Origin: Thalassolituus sp006212115
GTDB taxonomy: Bacteria; Pseudomonadota; Gammaproteobacteria; Pseudomonadales; Oceanobacteraceae
Assembly (NCBI RefSeq): GCF_040372045.1
Contig: NZ_BAABWH010000004.1
Strand: one strand, 5' to 3'
DNA length: 64,000 bases
Of this stretch, positions 52,660-61,450 are shown one piece after another. The translations under genes were made by a program, and so were the position numbers. The first letter of the stretch is position 1. Each line of letters opens with the position of its first letter. The notes below the pieces were generated by a model that did not search any database, was not told the origin of the DNA, and saw only the letters and a program-made list of their open reading frames with translations.

Positions 52660-53964
52660 TCAGTCGAGGTGCTCGACACGAATACGAGTGATCCTACCGT
52701 GCGTGCTATCCAGCTTCTCAACGGCTTCAATCGCGGCATTCATGCGCGCTTCTTCAACCTTGTGAGTCAGAATAATGATCTGCGCCAGATCATTCTCCAT
52801 ACGTGGCTCTTTCTGAATCAGTGCCTCGATGTTGATGTCGTGCTGGCTCAGGGTGGTAGCGATGCTCGCCAATACACCCGTTTTATCCTGTACCTGAATG
52901 CGCAAGTAGTAAGCAGTTTCTACTTGCTCGATTGGCAGTACACGCAGGTTATCAATGCTGTCGCTATCGAAAGCGAGATGGTTCACGCTGGTCGACGCTG
53001 GTGCTTCCAGAGTACGAGCCAGGTCGATAACGTCTGCAACCACCGCTGAAGCAGTTGGACCGGCACCGGCACCGGCCCCAACGTATAAAGTGTCACCAAC
53101 AGCGTCACCGTTGACAGTCACTGCGTTGAGTACGCCATCAACTTTCGCGATTGGACGATTCTCAGGAATCAGCGTTGGATGAACGCGCAGATCGATACCC
53201 TTCTCGGTACGGCTGCTAACCCCCAGATGCTTGATGCGGTAACCCAGCTCTTCAGCGTATTCGACATCTTCTGGCGCGATCTTACTGATGCCTTCCGTGT
53301 AGCAGTGCTCGAACTGCAGCGGGATGCCGTAAGCAATCGATGACAGGATAGTCAGCTTGTGAGCCGCGTCGATACCTTCGACATCGAATGTTGGATCGGC
53401 TTCTGCGTAACCCAGCGCCTGAGCTTCTGCCAGTACATCGGCAAAGTCGCGGCCTTTGTCGCGCATCTCAGTCAGGATGAAGTTGCCCGTACCGTTGATG
53501 ATACCCGCCAACCAGTTGATGCGGTTTGCCGCAAGGCCTTCACGCACTGCCTTAATAATCGGAATGCCACCAGCAACGGCAGCTTCGTACATAACAGATA
53601 CGCCTTTCGCTTCGGCTGCTGCGAAAATCTCAGTACCGTACACAGCAATCAGTGCTTTGTTCGCAGTCACAACGTGCTTGCCGTTCTCGATGGCGCCCAT
53701 CACGACGTCTTTAGCGACCGTGTAGCCACCGATCAGCTCAACCACGATGTCGATATCAGGGTTGTTGATCACATCGGCCACGTCTTCGGTGGTTTTAACC
53801 TGTCCCAACTCAACGTCTGGATTCGGGTGACGCATCGCAACCTGCTCGATAATAATCTCCCGACCGGCACGGCGTGCAATATCTTTCGCATTGTTGGTCA
53901 GTACGTTGAATGTACCGCCACCTACTGTACCTAAACCACAGATACCTACTTTTACCGGTTTCAA
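52660..53964 (-). CDS. hom: Homoserine dehydrogenase
   Basis: The 434-aa monofunctional enzyme reduces aspartate semialdehyde to homoserine for threonine and methionine synthesis. Domains: NAD(P)-binding KVGICGLGTVGGGTFNVL at the start; catalytic core with VTANKALIAVYG, AAVAGGIPIIKAVREGL and GYAEADPTFDVEGIDAAHK; and a C-terminal ACT domain (YYLRIQVQDKTGVLASIA) for feedback control. A TTG at 53964 is chosen because AGGAG lies 8 nt upstream and the Rossmann strand follows at once. Confidence 0.95.
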   Translation of the reverse strand: MKPVKVGICGLGTVGGGTFNVLTNNAKDIARRAGREIIIEQVAMRHPNPDVELGQVKTTEDVADVINNPDIDIVVELIGGYTVAKDVVMGAIENGKHVVTANKALIAVYGTEIFAAAEAKGVSVMYEAAVAGGIPIIKAVREGLAANRINWLAGIINGTGNFILTEMRDKGRDFADVLAEAQALGYAEADPTFDVEGIDAAHKLTILSSIAYGIPLQFEHCYTEGISKIAPEDVEYAEELGYRIKHLGVSSRTEKGIDLRVHPTLIPENRPIAKVDGVLNAVTVNGDAVGDTLYVGAGAGAGPTASAVVADVIDLARTLEAPASTSVNHLAFDSDSIDNLRVLPIEQVETAYYLRIQVQDKTGVLASIATTLSQHDINIEALIQKEPRMENDLAQIIILTHKVEEARMNAAIEAVEKLDSTHGRITRIRVEHLD

Positions 53965-54149
53965 GATCTCATCTCCTGTCAGGTTCCACTGACGTGGCTT
54001 GCGCCGCGTCAGGATTAATTTCGGGCGTAAATGTATCATATTCGAGCAACTGAGAAATCCCCGTCGCTATATTTCCCTGAACATCGTAGGAAGCCGGATT
54101 AGGCTGTGATACGGTTTTGACCCTGACAATAAAGATAAGGAACACACGC

Positions 54150-54659
54150 ATGCCTGACTTTCTGGTTCTGACTGTCATCGCAGATGACAAACCGGGGATC
54201 GTAGAACAGTTATCTACCGTGATTGCCGATCATGGCGGTAACTGGTTGGAAAGCCGCATGGCGCAGATGGCTGGCAAGTTTGCGGGCATTTTGCGTATCA
54301 GTATCGATGGCGCGCAAAAAAGTAAGTTGGTCGCTGCACTGTCGAGCCTTGATAGCTCGGGTTTGCAGGTTCGGGTTGAAACACCGTCTGCAGAGAAGGA
54401 CACATTGGCAACGCACTCTCTCACACTGAGCGTTGTTGGTAACGACCGACCGGGGATTGTACGGGAGGTATCTCAGGCGCTTGCACGCATTGGCGTCAAC
54501 GTTCTGGAACTGAGCACCCAGTGTGAACCAGCCGAAATGTCAGCCGTACCGCTGTTCCGAAGTGAGATCAGTGCCAGCATTCCCGACAGCCTGGATCATG
54601 ACGATGTCCGAGAGGTACTCGAAGCGCTCTCTGACGACCTGATGGTCGAGCTGCACTAA
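54150..54659 (+). CDS. gcvR: ACT-domain regulator, GcvR type
   Basis: The 169-aa protein is two ACT domains in tandem (LVLTVIADDKPGIVEQLSTV and LTLSVVGNDRPGIVREVSQA), the layout of GcvR, which restrains the GcvA activator of the glycine cleavage system. AAGGA lies 8 nt before the ATG at 54150. It is divergent from hom. No gcv gene is in the window, so the name rests on the fold and length alone. Confidence 0.82.
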   Translation: MPDFLVLTVIADDKPGIVEQLSTVIADHGGNWLESRMAQMAGKFAGILRISIDGAQKSKLVAALSSLDSSGLQVRVETPSAEKDTLATHSLTLSVVGNDRPGIVREVSQALARIGVNVLELSTQCEPAEMSAVPLFRSEISASIPDSLDHDDVREVLEALSDDLMVELH

Positions 54660-54696
54660 GCTGTAAGTAATACCCTATCCGCAATCTGGTGCCCGA

Positions 54697-56253
54697 TTAT
54701 CGGAATCGCTGCACCAGATCACGCAGGCCAGTTGCCTGCTCGCCAATATGTTTCATGGCGTCCGCAGCGTCAGACGACTGATCCAATGACCCTGCCGCCA
54801 GGTCTGTCACCGTCGCCACCTGGTTCGTCATATCATTCGTTATGTCCGCCTGACGAGAAGCAGATTCAGCCATGGTATCGGACACGCGCGCGATGTCGTC
54901 GACCGCAGCGGAAATACTCTTCAGCATGACCTCCATCTCATTTACCTTGGCAAGCCCATCCGACGCCGATTCAGAGCCACCTGCAGCCATACTGACTGCC
55001 GCAGACACACTCCCCGACAAGTCCTGAATCACAGAATGAATATCGCTCGTGGTTGTCTGCGTTTTCTGAGCAAGAGTTCTCACCTCGTCAGCAACCACGG
55101 CGAACCCTCTTCCCTGCTCGCCCGCGCGCGCTGACTCAATCGCGGCATTCAAAGCCAGCAGGTTGGTTTGTTCTGCAATATCCTCAATCACGGCAGCGGC
55201 ATTTGAAATCCTTGAGGTTTCAGTCTCGATGACTCGTACCGTCTCGGTAACTTTTTCGGTAATGCTATTCAGATTCTCGATTGCGTCGTGTGTACTGGTG
55301 GCCAGAACGGAGCCTGATTTAGCCAAGTCCTGCACCTGTAACGAATTCACTGCGGTTTCGCGGATATTCTTTGTCGTCGCGTCAATTACGCTGCTGACTT
55401 CGCGCATAGAAAGAGCAATACGCTGACTTTCTTCCTGCTGTTTTTCGATCTGCGCATGCGCATTAAGAGACTTACTGAGTCCTTCTCTGGTCTTTTCAGA
55501 CATAGCACTGGCCGCATCCTGAATACGCGTCAGGATGGTATCCAAACGCGCCTCCTGACTGGTGAGAGCCATGGCAATACGTCCGGTTTCATCACTGCGG
55601 TTGTGGTACACCTTCGCTGCAAGACTGTCATTGAAATGAGCGCTCGCCTGCGCAGACAGTTGTCCTATCCGCTTTCGGTATCGGCTCAACAAAAACGCCA
55701 TAGCACCAATGGCGCTTAAGCCTGCACCTTCTATCGCGCCGTCAATCCCGTGTAGGGCGTAGCCAGCAGCCATCACCGTCATTGCGAGGATTGGTAGCAC
55801 CAGATAATTGGTAGCGTTACGAAGCGCTTGCTTACGTTGCAAGGTCCCTTCTCGCAAGTCGCGGTAAACCGCCTCTGCTCGTTTTACCATCGCGCGATCA
55901 GGCGAAGTGCGCACGGACTCAAAGCCGACCACATTGCCTCCTGCGATAACAGGCGTAACGTACGCACTCACCCAATAATAATCGCCATTCTTACAGCGAT
56001 TTTTCACCAGCCCCATCCACGGACGACCCGACTTCAGGTCTGCCCACATAGAGGTAAAGGCTTCTACGGGCATATCCGGGTGACGCACCAGGTTGTGAGG
56101 CTGACCGATTAACTCATCACGAGAGTACCCACTGATATCAACAAAGGCGTCGTTACAGTGGATTATCTTCCCTTTAAGATCAGTCGATGAAATCAGCTTC
56201 TGTTCTGCCGGGAACGTCCGCTCTTGTTCTGTTACTGGCAGATTTTTGCGCAT
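54697..56253 (-). CDS. Aer-type energy-taxis receptor (PAS methyl-accepting chemotaxis protein)
   Basis: The 518-aa protein starts with a cytoplasmic PAS domain (~20-125; CNDAFVDISGYSRDELIGQP, NLVRHPDMP and YYWVSAYVTPV, the Aer-like FAD-binding PAS). A hairpin of two membrane helices (~148-185), a HAMP-like linker and the MCP signalling tip (ALNAAIESARAGEQGRG) follow. No periplasmic domain is present, as in E. coli Aer (506 aa), so redox or oxygen taxis is the likely role. It is a second chemoreceptor besides the NIT-domain one. Confidence 0.9.
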   Translation of the reverse strand: MRKNLPVTEQERTFPAEQKLISSTDLKGKIIHCNDAFVDISGYSRDELIGQPHNLVRHPDMPVEAFTSMWADLKSGRPWMGLVKNRCKNGDYYWVSAYVTPVIAGGNVVGFESVRTSPDRAMVKRAEAVYRDLREGTLQRKQALRNATNYLVLPILAMTVMAAGYALHGIDGAIEGAGLSAIGAMAFLLSRYRKRIGQLSAQASAHFNDSLAAKVYHNRSDETGRIAMALTSQEARLDTILTRIQDAASAMSEKTREGLSKSLNAHAQIEKQQEESQRIALSMREVSSVIDATTKNIRETAVNSLQVQDLAKSGSVLATSTHDAIENLNSITEKVTETVRVIETETSRISNAAAVIEDIAEQTNLLALNAAIESARAGEQGRGFAVVADEVRTLAQKTQTTTSDIHSVIQDLSGSVSAAVSMAAGGSESASDGLAKVNEMEVMLKSISAAVDDIARVSDTMAESASRQADITNDMTNQVATVTDLAAGSLDQSSDAADAMKHIGEQATGLRDLVQRFR

Positions 56254-56398
56254 AATAGTTAATCCGTTGAGGCCACTTCTTTGATCCTAGCAGCTATTAA
56301 CGGATGTGAAAGGTGAGCTTGGTGTTTGGCATAAATACATCTGTATACCTAAGTCGAGGTATGGAATACTCGCGCAGCCCTGTCTGAATGAGCCTGCC

Positions 56399-57304
56399 GT
56401 GCCACACTCTGCTCCCAACACCGTCGTTTTCAAAGCTGACATGCTGTTATTGCTGGTCACTGTGCTGGCCGCCATCAGCTGGATGTTCTCCAAAGAAGCC
56501 CTTAATGGCTTCCCGCCTTTATTGTTTATCGGCACCCGCTTCCTGATGGCTGGAATCCTGCTCGCCATACCGGGTATGCCAGCGCTCAAAAAGCTGACAA
56601 AACACCAGTGGAAGGCATCGTCGGCGGTTGGGGTTCTGTTTGGCATCGCCATGAGCACCTGGATCATGGGACTGTTTTACGCCACCCACCTTGGGGAAGG
56701 CTCGTTTATTACCAGCCTTGCTGTGGTGCTTGTCCCCCTTATCAGTTGGGTATTCTTCCGCGAGCGCATGACGCGAGCGAGCTGGATTGCTCTTCCTCTC
56801 GCCTTTGCAGGGCTTGGTTTGCTGTCGTTGCAGCATGGATTTCGACCAGAGTTGAGTCAGCTGTTGTTTTTTACGGCTGCCATACTTCTGTCACTGACCT
56901 TTATTCTTAATGGACGCGCAGCAGCGCACGTTCCAGCCTTAGCACTGAGCGCCATTCAACTTTCTCTCGTGGGCGTAGTTGCGATTGCCTTATCTGCAGG
57001 CCTTGAAGAATGGCCAGCACACTGGACGGGTGACATGTGGTGGTGGCTGATTCTGAGCGTTACCGTCGGGACAGCTGCTCGCTTTTTGATACAGACGTAC
57101 GCCCAGGGTATGACGACGCCCTCGCATGCTGCCGTCATCCTGATCATCGAACCTGTCTGGACCGCCACCTTCGCTGCATTCTGGTTTAATGAAAGCATGT
57201 CAGTCAGCCAGCTCTTTGGCTGTGGGCTTATATTTCTGTCCCTCATCGTCAACCGATGGAGCGCGGTACGACAATGGCTCACGTCTGTCAGGAAATCGAC
57301 CTGA
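56399..57304 (+). CDS. EamA/DMT-family transporter
   Basis: The 301-aa protein has about ten membrane helices in two EamA repeats (LLLLVTVLAAISWMFSKEAL; LAVVLVPLISWVFFRERMT; VILIIEPVWTATFAAFWFNE). The start is uncertain: a GTG at 56399 is chosen because upstream residues are not membrane-like, but an ATG at 56438 or a longer N-terminus is possible. It is distinct from the EamA protein at 33455 and has no adjacent regulator. Substrate unknown. Confidence 0.82.
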   Translation: MPHSAPNTVVFKADMLLLLVTVLAAISWMFSKEALNGFPPLLFIGTRFLMAGILLAIPGMPALKKLTKHQWKASSAVGVLFGIAMSTWIMGLFYATHLGEGSFITSLAVVLVPLISWVFFRERMTRASWIALPLAFAGLGLLSLQHGFRPELSQLLFFTAAILLSLTFILNGRAAAHVPALALSAIQLSLVGVVAIALSAGLEEWPAHWTGDMWWWLILSVTVGTAARFLIQTYAQGMTTPSHAAVILIIEPVWTATFAAFWFNESMSVSQLFGCGLIFLSLIVNRWSAVRQWLTSVRKST

Positions 57305-57626
57305 TTCAACAGCGACTCAGGTCAAGAAGAGGCAAGGCTAGCGGCTTTTAAAGAAAACCCGATACAGAGCTGATATACTCGCCGCCACTGACAGGATTGG
57401 AAACCCAGATACACCCGATATCGCATCCTGTCGCGACATCCTTTATTGCCTTCTCCATTGACACACGTCTGAGCCTGACAATATCTGAATGCCGCACCCG
57501 GCAACGCATTGACGCCTGCCACGCACCGGCTTCAGTCTGTCCTGAGCAATCCGCTCACACCGACTCTGCTGATTATTATTGTATTGCGACTACCGCCCTC
57601 AGTGCGGTGGCATATTGTGGAATTTT
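57305..57626. promoter_or_regulatory. RhlE-helicase leader with candidate promoters
   Basis: This 322-nt gap has no convincing gene. TGATATACT (57371-57379) fits an extended -10 element. TTGACA at 57458-57463, with an AT-rich ATATCT 17 nt downstream, is a second candidate. If the first is used, the helicase mRNA has a leader of roughly 240 nt, which is common for cold-induced RNA helicases. Confidence 0.4.
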
Positions 57627-59126
57627 ATGTCCGACACACTCACTCTGAATACCGAGCTCACTTTTGATGATCTTCACCTAGCTGAGCCCATTGCCCGCGC
57701 TGTAAAAGATAAGGGGTACACTAAACCGTCTCCAATTCAGGCAAAGGCCATCCCCGTAGTACTTAAAGGTGGCGACTTACTGGCCTCCGCACAAACCGGC
57801 ACAGGTAAAACAGCGGCCTTCACCCTGCCCGTGTTACAGCAACTACTGGATAAACCACGTGCATCAGGAAATCGTTGCAAGGCGCTGGTGCTGACGCCAA
57901 CACGCGAGCTTGCGGCTCAGATTCTCGAAAACGCTGAAATGTACAGCAAGCACACCAAAATCCGCTCAACCGTTGTTTTTGGTGGCGTGAAAATCAATCC
58001 GCAGATGCAAAAGCTACGAAGCGGGACCGAAGTGCTCGTCGCGACTCCGGGACGCTTGCTGGACCTGCATAGCCAGAACGCCATTAAATTCGACGAGCTG
58101 GATATTCTCGTATTAGATGAAGCCGATCGCATGCTCGACATGGGCTTTATTCACGACATCAAACGCGTGCTTAAAATCCTCCCACCTAAGCGCCAGAATC
58201 TGCTGTTTTCTGCGACCTTCTCCGACGAGATCCGCCAACTGGCACACGGACTGCTCGACAATCCGGCAGAAGTCAGTGTCGCAAAAGAAAACACCACCAA
58301 TACGCAAATCGAACACAAGCTGCACCCAGTAGATAAATCAGCCAAAACCCGATTGCTCAGCCACCTGACCCGAACTGAAAACTGGGAACAGGCACTGGTA
58401 TTCAGCCGCACCAAACACGGCGCGAATAAACTCGTCCGAATGCTTGAAAAAGACGGCATCAAAGCCGCCGCTATTCATGGCAATAAAAGCCAGAACCAGC
58501 GCACCAAAGCACTCGCTGATTTTAAAGACGGAAAAATCACTCTGTTAATTGCGACAGATATTGCAGCGCGTGGTATCGACATTCACCAGCTTCCGCAGGT
58601 CGTCAACTTTGATCTGCCAAACGTACCCGCAGACTACGTACACCGGATTGGTCGTACAGGGCGAGCTGGCATGACTGGGCACGCTATATCACTGGTCAGT
58701 GCCGACGAGATAGATCAATTGCAGGACATTGAACGTCTGATTCAAATGCACATTGAGCGCGAAGAGATCAAAGGCTTTAAACCGCAGAACCCGCTGCCAG
58801 AATCACGCAAGATACTGCCGCCGAAAAACAAAAAGCCCAAGAAACCGAAGAAGCCAAAACCACAAGTTGATGGCTCTGAAGGCAAACGTTCTGAGAACAA
58901 CAATAAAACCCGCACTGCTACAGGCAAGAAAGATCCGGGCCAGAAAGATGCGAGTAAGAAAAGCTCTGGTAACAACAGTCGCCCAAGAAAACGTGCAGCC
59001 GATAACAAACCGGCCAGCGGAAATAAATCAAACCACGCAGCACCAAGTCAGGATTCACAGGCACCGGCTAAAAAGCCTCAGATCAAGCTACGCCGCAGTC
59101 AGCGTGCCAAAGCAAGCGAACTCTGA
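57627..59126 (+). CDS. DEAD-box ATP-dependent RNA helicase (RhlE type)
   Basis: The 499-aa helicase has all core motifs: AQTGTGKTAAF, LTPTRELAAQI, VLDEADRMLDMG, FSATF, IATDIAARGID and HRIGRTGRAG. The C-terminal ~110 residues are a low-complexity basic tail rich in Lys, Asn, Ser and Pro (PKKPKKPKPQ), which in RhlE-type proteins binds RNA. It would remodel RNA during ribosome assembly or cold adaptation. The ATG at 57627 is the family start. A strong terminator follows at 59197-59235. Confidence 0.93.
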   Translation: MSDTLTLNTELTFDDLHLAEPIARAVKDKGYTKPSPIQAKAIPVVLKGGDLLASAQTGTGKTAAFTLPVLQQLLDKPRASGNRCKALVLTPTRELAAQILENAEMYSKHTKIRSTVVFGGVKINPQMQKLRSGTEVLVATPGRLLDLHSQNAIKFDELDILVLDEADRMLDMGFIHDIKRVLKILPPKRQNLLFSATFSDEIRQLAHGLLDNPAEVSVAKENTTNTQIEHKLHPVDKSAKTRLLSHLTRTENWEQALVFSRTKHGANKLVRMLEKDGIKAAAIHGNKSQNQRTKALADFKDGKITLLIATDIAARGIDIHQLPQVVNFDLPNVPADYVHRIGRTGRAGMTGHAISLVSADEIDQLQDIERLIQMHIEREEIKGFKPQNPLPESRKILPPKNKKPKKPKKPKPQVDGSEGKRSENNNKTRTATGKKDPGQKDASKKSSGNNSRPRKRAADNKPASGNKSNHAAPSQDSQAPAKKPQIKLRRSQRAKASEL

Positions 59127-59196
59127 GCCATGCTGTTACTAGCTAGCACGATGAAGCACACGTAGACTGCTGCTTTAAGTGATCAGTAAAAATGAC

Positions 59197-59235
59197 AAAG
59201 CCCGCGCTCCCCATAGGGGCCGCGGGCTTTTTATG
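59197..59235 (+). terminator. Intrinsic terminator after the RNA helicase
   Basis: AAAGCCCGCG (59197-59206) pairs perfectly with CGCGGGCTTT (59221-59230), with CCCC/GGGG stacking inside and TTT following. It also reads as a terminator on the other strand. Confidence 0.9.
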
Positions 59236-59244
59236 GCAAAGGTT

Positions 59245-59280
59245 TTCGCGAATAGCCTGCGGCTGAATTGCTCCTACCAT
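59245..59280 (+). repeat. REP-like element, copy 1
   Basis: 36 nt beginning TTCGCGAATAGCC and ending GCTCCTACCAT, with an internal imperfect palindrome (GCGAATAGCC-TGC-GGCTGAATYGC). The layout, TTCGCG...GCTCCTAC, resembles the REP elements of Pseudomonas. A copy with a single mismatch lies at 60122-60157. Confidence 0.7.
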
Positions 59281-59325
59281 TACTCCACAAAAATTCTCGT
59301 TTTCTCGGGCGATACTTCTGCGCAC

Positions 59326-60054
59326 TTAGTACTGCCAGAAAATTTCATTACGTAGATTTTCAACATCTTCTATATCCGAGCCCGCAACGACTATATAAAC
59401 GAAGGAATTATCCTCCTGCGGGACACACTTCACAGCCGCTCGACTGCTAATGTAATTTCCGTATATATACTCACCGTAGCGACTCTTAGTTACACCACTG
59501 AATCCAAGTGAGTTAAGAATATCTATAGCTTTCTGACCACATGCTTCCACTGGGATACTCAACTCTTTATGGCTTGACCACACATGTGGGCGGCTCTCAA
59601 CTTTGGACTGTCGTTGTTTCTGTTGAGGAACACTAACTGGGGATGGCTCTACCCAGCTGTTATTTACGTGGATCACCCTACATGGGTATATATCTTCGGA
59701 TCTCTTGTTATTGCGCTGGCAGCCTACTAAAGCGCTGGTCTTAGCATGTTCAATTGAGGTTCTGTTTGATTTCCAGTTCCAGGCTCCACTAACAGATTGT
59801 GCAAAGGCTTTATTGGACGTTGCCTCTTTGTACTTGGTTTGGAACGACTCAAGTGCCTCGTTTAGAATTATGGAGTCAATGCCTGTCTCATTATTCTCAT
59901 ACATTATCATCCCAGAATGCTTAGAGCTTATCGAAGCGCTAGCTGCCTCTGCAGTCCTCGTATCGTGAGCTGCATGCTCAGCTTTACCGAGGCTGGGGGT
60001 TGTAGCGCAGCCGCTTAACCATAGAACCGCTGCAGCAGTCAGTAACTTATACAC
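59326..60054 (-). CDS. Hypothetical lipoprotein between two REP-like repeats
   Basis: The 242-aa protein has a lipoprotein signal (LLTAAAVLWLSGC). A helical, Lys/Glu-rich middle precedes a C-terminal mixed domain with paired cysteines (IPVEACGQKAIDILNSLGFS; AAVKCVPQED), and it ends in a short conserved-looking strand (FVYIVVAGSDIEDVENL). I recognise no family. It is bracketed by the two REP-like copies (59245-59280 and 60122-60157), which may reflect insertion or duplication around this gene. Confidence 0.7.
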   Translation of the reverse strand: MYKLLTAAAVLWLSGCATTPSLGKAEHAAHDTRTAEAASASISSKHSGMIMYENNETGIDSIILNEALESFQTKYKEATSNKAFAQSVSGAWNWKSNRTSIEHAKTSALVGCQRNNKRSEDIYPCRVIHVNNSWVEPSPVSVPQQKQRQSKVESRPHVWSSHKELSIPVEACGQKAIDILNSLGFSGVTKSRYGEYIYGNYISSRAAVKCVPQEDNSFVYIVVAGSDIEDVENLRNEIFWQY

Positions 60055-60121
60055 GAGTCATCCTTATACTTTCATCCATCATTGGGACAATAAGTGTCTC
60101 ATGATCTGTGACTGATCTCTA

Positions 60122-60157
60122 TTCGCGAATAGCCTGCGGCTGAATCGCTCCTACCAT
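60122..60157 (+). repeat. REP-like element, copy 2
   Basis: A 36-nt direct copy of 59245-59280 with one difference (GAATCGC for GAATTGC). It has the same orientation and lies upstream of the lipoprotein gene. Confidence 0.7.
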
Positions 60158-60210
60158 CCTAGTCAGGTATCAGATAGACAATCAAAGTGCATATCCAATA
60201 ACCAGAACGA

Positions 60211-60240
60211 AAAACCCCTTGTCCGAAACCGGGCAAGGGG
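60211..60240 (-). terminator. Terminator of the C58 protease gene
   Basis: On the minus strand CCCCTTG...CAAGGGG form a 7-bp stem with a 12-nt loop, followed by TTTTTCG, about 38 nt after the protease stop. Confidence 0.85.
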
Positions 60241-60277
60241 CTCTTCGTTCTCAGCATTAAATCAACAACATTCGCCC

Positions 60278-61012
60278 TCAGGCGAAATCGTGGACTCGCA
60301 TTGATTTATATTTGTTGTTTCGCAGGTAAGTTTTAGCAAAAAAGCTGGCCAACCAAATCTTGAAGCTGGTCATATTAGGTAGCCAGAACTCGCCCATGTT
60401 TGGATCCATAAAGAGAACATCTTCACCGTCACTCCATGCAGACACCATGTGTCCCCCACCCGAACCATTGTGCGTCTTTTTCAGCTGGATAAGTTTGTAA
60501 CCACCCACTTTGGTAATCGCTTCAGCGCACTGGAAGGTTGTTGAGTTATTCAGTGGAGTAAACATATTCGCGATAGGAGACCCAGCCATATTCTGAGTAC
60601 GCCGGTCGATGCTGAACTTAGACATAAAGTTCTCAAGGTAATTCAGCTGATTACCCGTAGAAAGGTAGTGCTCGCACGTAATGTTTTGAGCTGCGCCCAG
60701 ATTCAGGCCGCCATCGTCAAACAGGTACTCCCACACCGAACGATCTTTGGTGAACGAATGCGCGATATCGCCCGCCCCTTGCTTCGCATGAAAGACAATC
60801 CAGAACGCACAAATCGTCGCGCAGACACCGCCCATCGGACTGTTGTTACGCAACACCATTTTGTACATCTTGCCCTGGTCTTTCCAGGTTTTGGTAGGGG
60901 TTGTCCACTCCGTTTCTGGAGCTACTTTGAACGCCTTACCCTGACTGAAGTCGAAGGTGCGCGCGCCGCCCAAGCCTTGGGCTAAAACATGAAGGTCGTT
61001 GGAAATGCTCAT
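60278..61012 (-). CDS. YopT/AvrPphB-like (C58) cysteine protease
   Basis: A 244-aa stand-alone protein with the C58 papain-like triad: Cys64 in MGGVCATICAFWI, His188 in GGGHMVSAWS and Asp203 in LFMDPNMGEFW. The Cys-His and His-Asp spacings (124 and 15 residues) match AvrPphB (114, 15) and YopT (119, 16). Those family members are type III effectors that cleave host proteins; related domains occur in polymorphic toxins. There is no signal peptide, secretion motif or immunity gene here. AAGGAG lies 6 nt before the ATG and a strong terminator follows. It sits between the REP repeats and the integron array. Confidence 0.8.
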   Translation of the reverse strand: MSISNDLHVLAQGLGGARTFDFSQGKAFKVAPETEWTTPTKTWKDQGKMYKMVLRNNSPMGGVCATICAFWIVFHAKQGAGDIAHSFTKDRSVWEYLFDDGGLNLGAAQNITCEHYLSTGNQLNYLENFMSKFSIDRRTQNMAGSPIANMFTPLNNSTTFQCAEAITKVGGYKLIQLKKTHNGSGGGHMVSAWSDGEDVLFMDPNMGEFWLPNMTSFKIWLASFFAKTYLRNNKYKSMRVHDFA

Positions 61013-61137
61013 CGTAACTCCTTTCTGACGTAGATCCCGACAGATCTATTAACAGCATGGCAGAGCACGACAACAGAATTTCCATACTCTGGCTAACGTA
61101 TCATGGCGTATCGGCATAAGCCCAGTAACCATGATGG

Positions 61138-61245
61138 TTAAAGGACTATACGTGCCGTATTCCCGAGGGGGAAGTAGATGAGGCCAATATGACCGATAAT
61201 GTCTATCAGCGGGTGAAAGGCTTTAATCCTGAAACGCTCACATGA
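61138..61245 (+). pseudogene. Possible gene remnant (C-terminal fragment)
   Basis: An open stretch of 34 codons ends TGA at 61245 and reads like the tail of a real protein (CRIPEGEVDEANMTDNVYQ, then RVKGFNPETLT). It has no start or ribosome-binding site and several stops upstream. I cannot name the parent family. It lies in the gene-free 61013-61370 interval between the C58 protease and the distal attC. Confidence 0.3.
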
Positions 61246-61297
61246 ATGCTTAGATGGTAAGGCTGCTCATACTCCGGCGACGGCCTTAATCGAGCTT

Positions 61298-61376
61298 CTA
61301 CCCTCTCTCATCGTAGGCTTCACGCGAACGCTGAATCTCCGACTGGTGAGAGTCAGCCCACGAAACCAACTGATAA
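61298..61376 (-). pseudogene. Possible coding remnant abutting attC-B
   Basis: Directly beyond the attC-B core, one minus-strand frame is open and protein-like (LVSWADSHQSEIQRSREAY then DERG and a stop at 61298). It has no start of its own. It may be the truncated end of a former cassette or host gene cut at the recombination point. Confidence 0.25.
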
Positions 61377-61450
61377 CGCCGCAATAAAAGGCGAGCGGTA
61401 GGGAGTCCAGCCCACGTTTTTTGTGAGCGATTTTCATTGCTTTGTTATCT
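61371..61450 (-). mobile_element. attC recombination site B (80 bp)
   Basis: On the minus strand it starts AGATAACAAAGCAATG immediately after the stop of the gene at 61451 and ends TTATTGCGGCGTTATCA. The ends are inversely repeated (AAC...GCAATGAAA against GCAATAAAA...GTT), with an imperfect long stem and a central spacer. It therefore has the core GTT/AAC, stem arms and size of an integron attC site. Confidence 0.8.

Noticed and set aside
53359..53934. Plus-strand frame opposite hom
   Set aside because: Lies wholly inside homoserine dehydrogenase, which is certain on the other strand.
60278..61012. C58 protease considered as a further integron cassette
   Set aside because: A normal terminator, not an attC site, follows its stop and no attC is seen before it.
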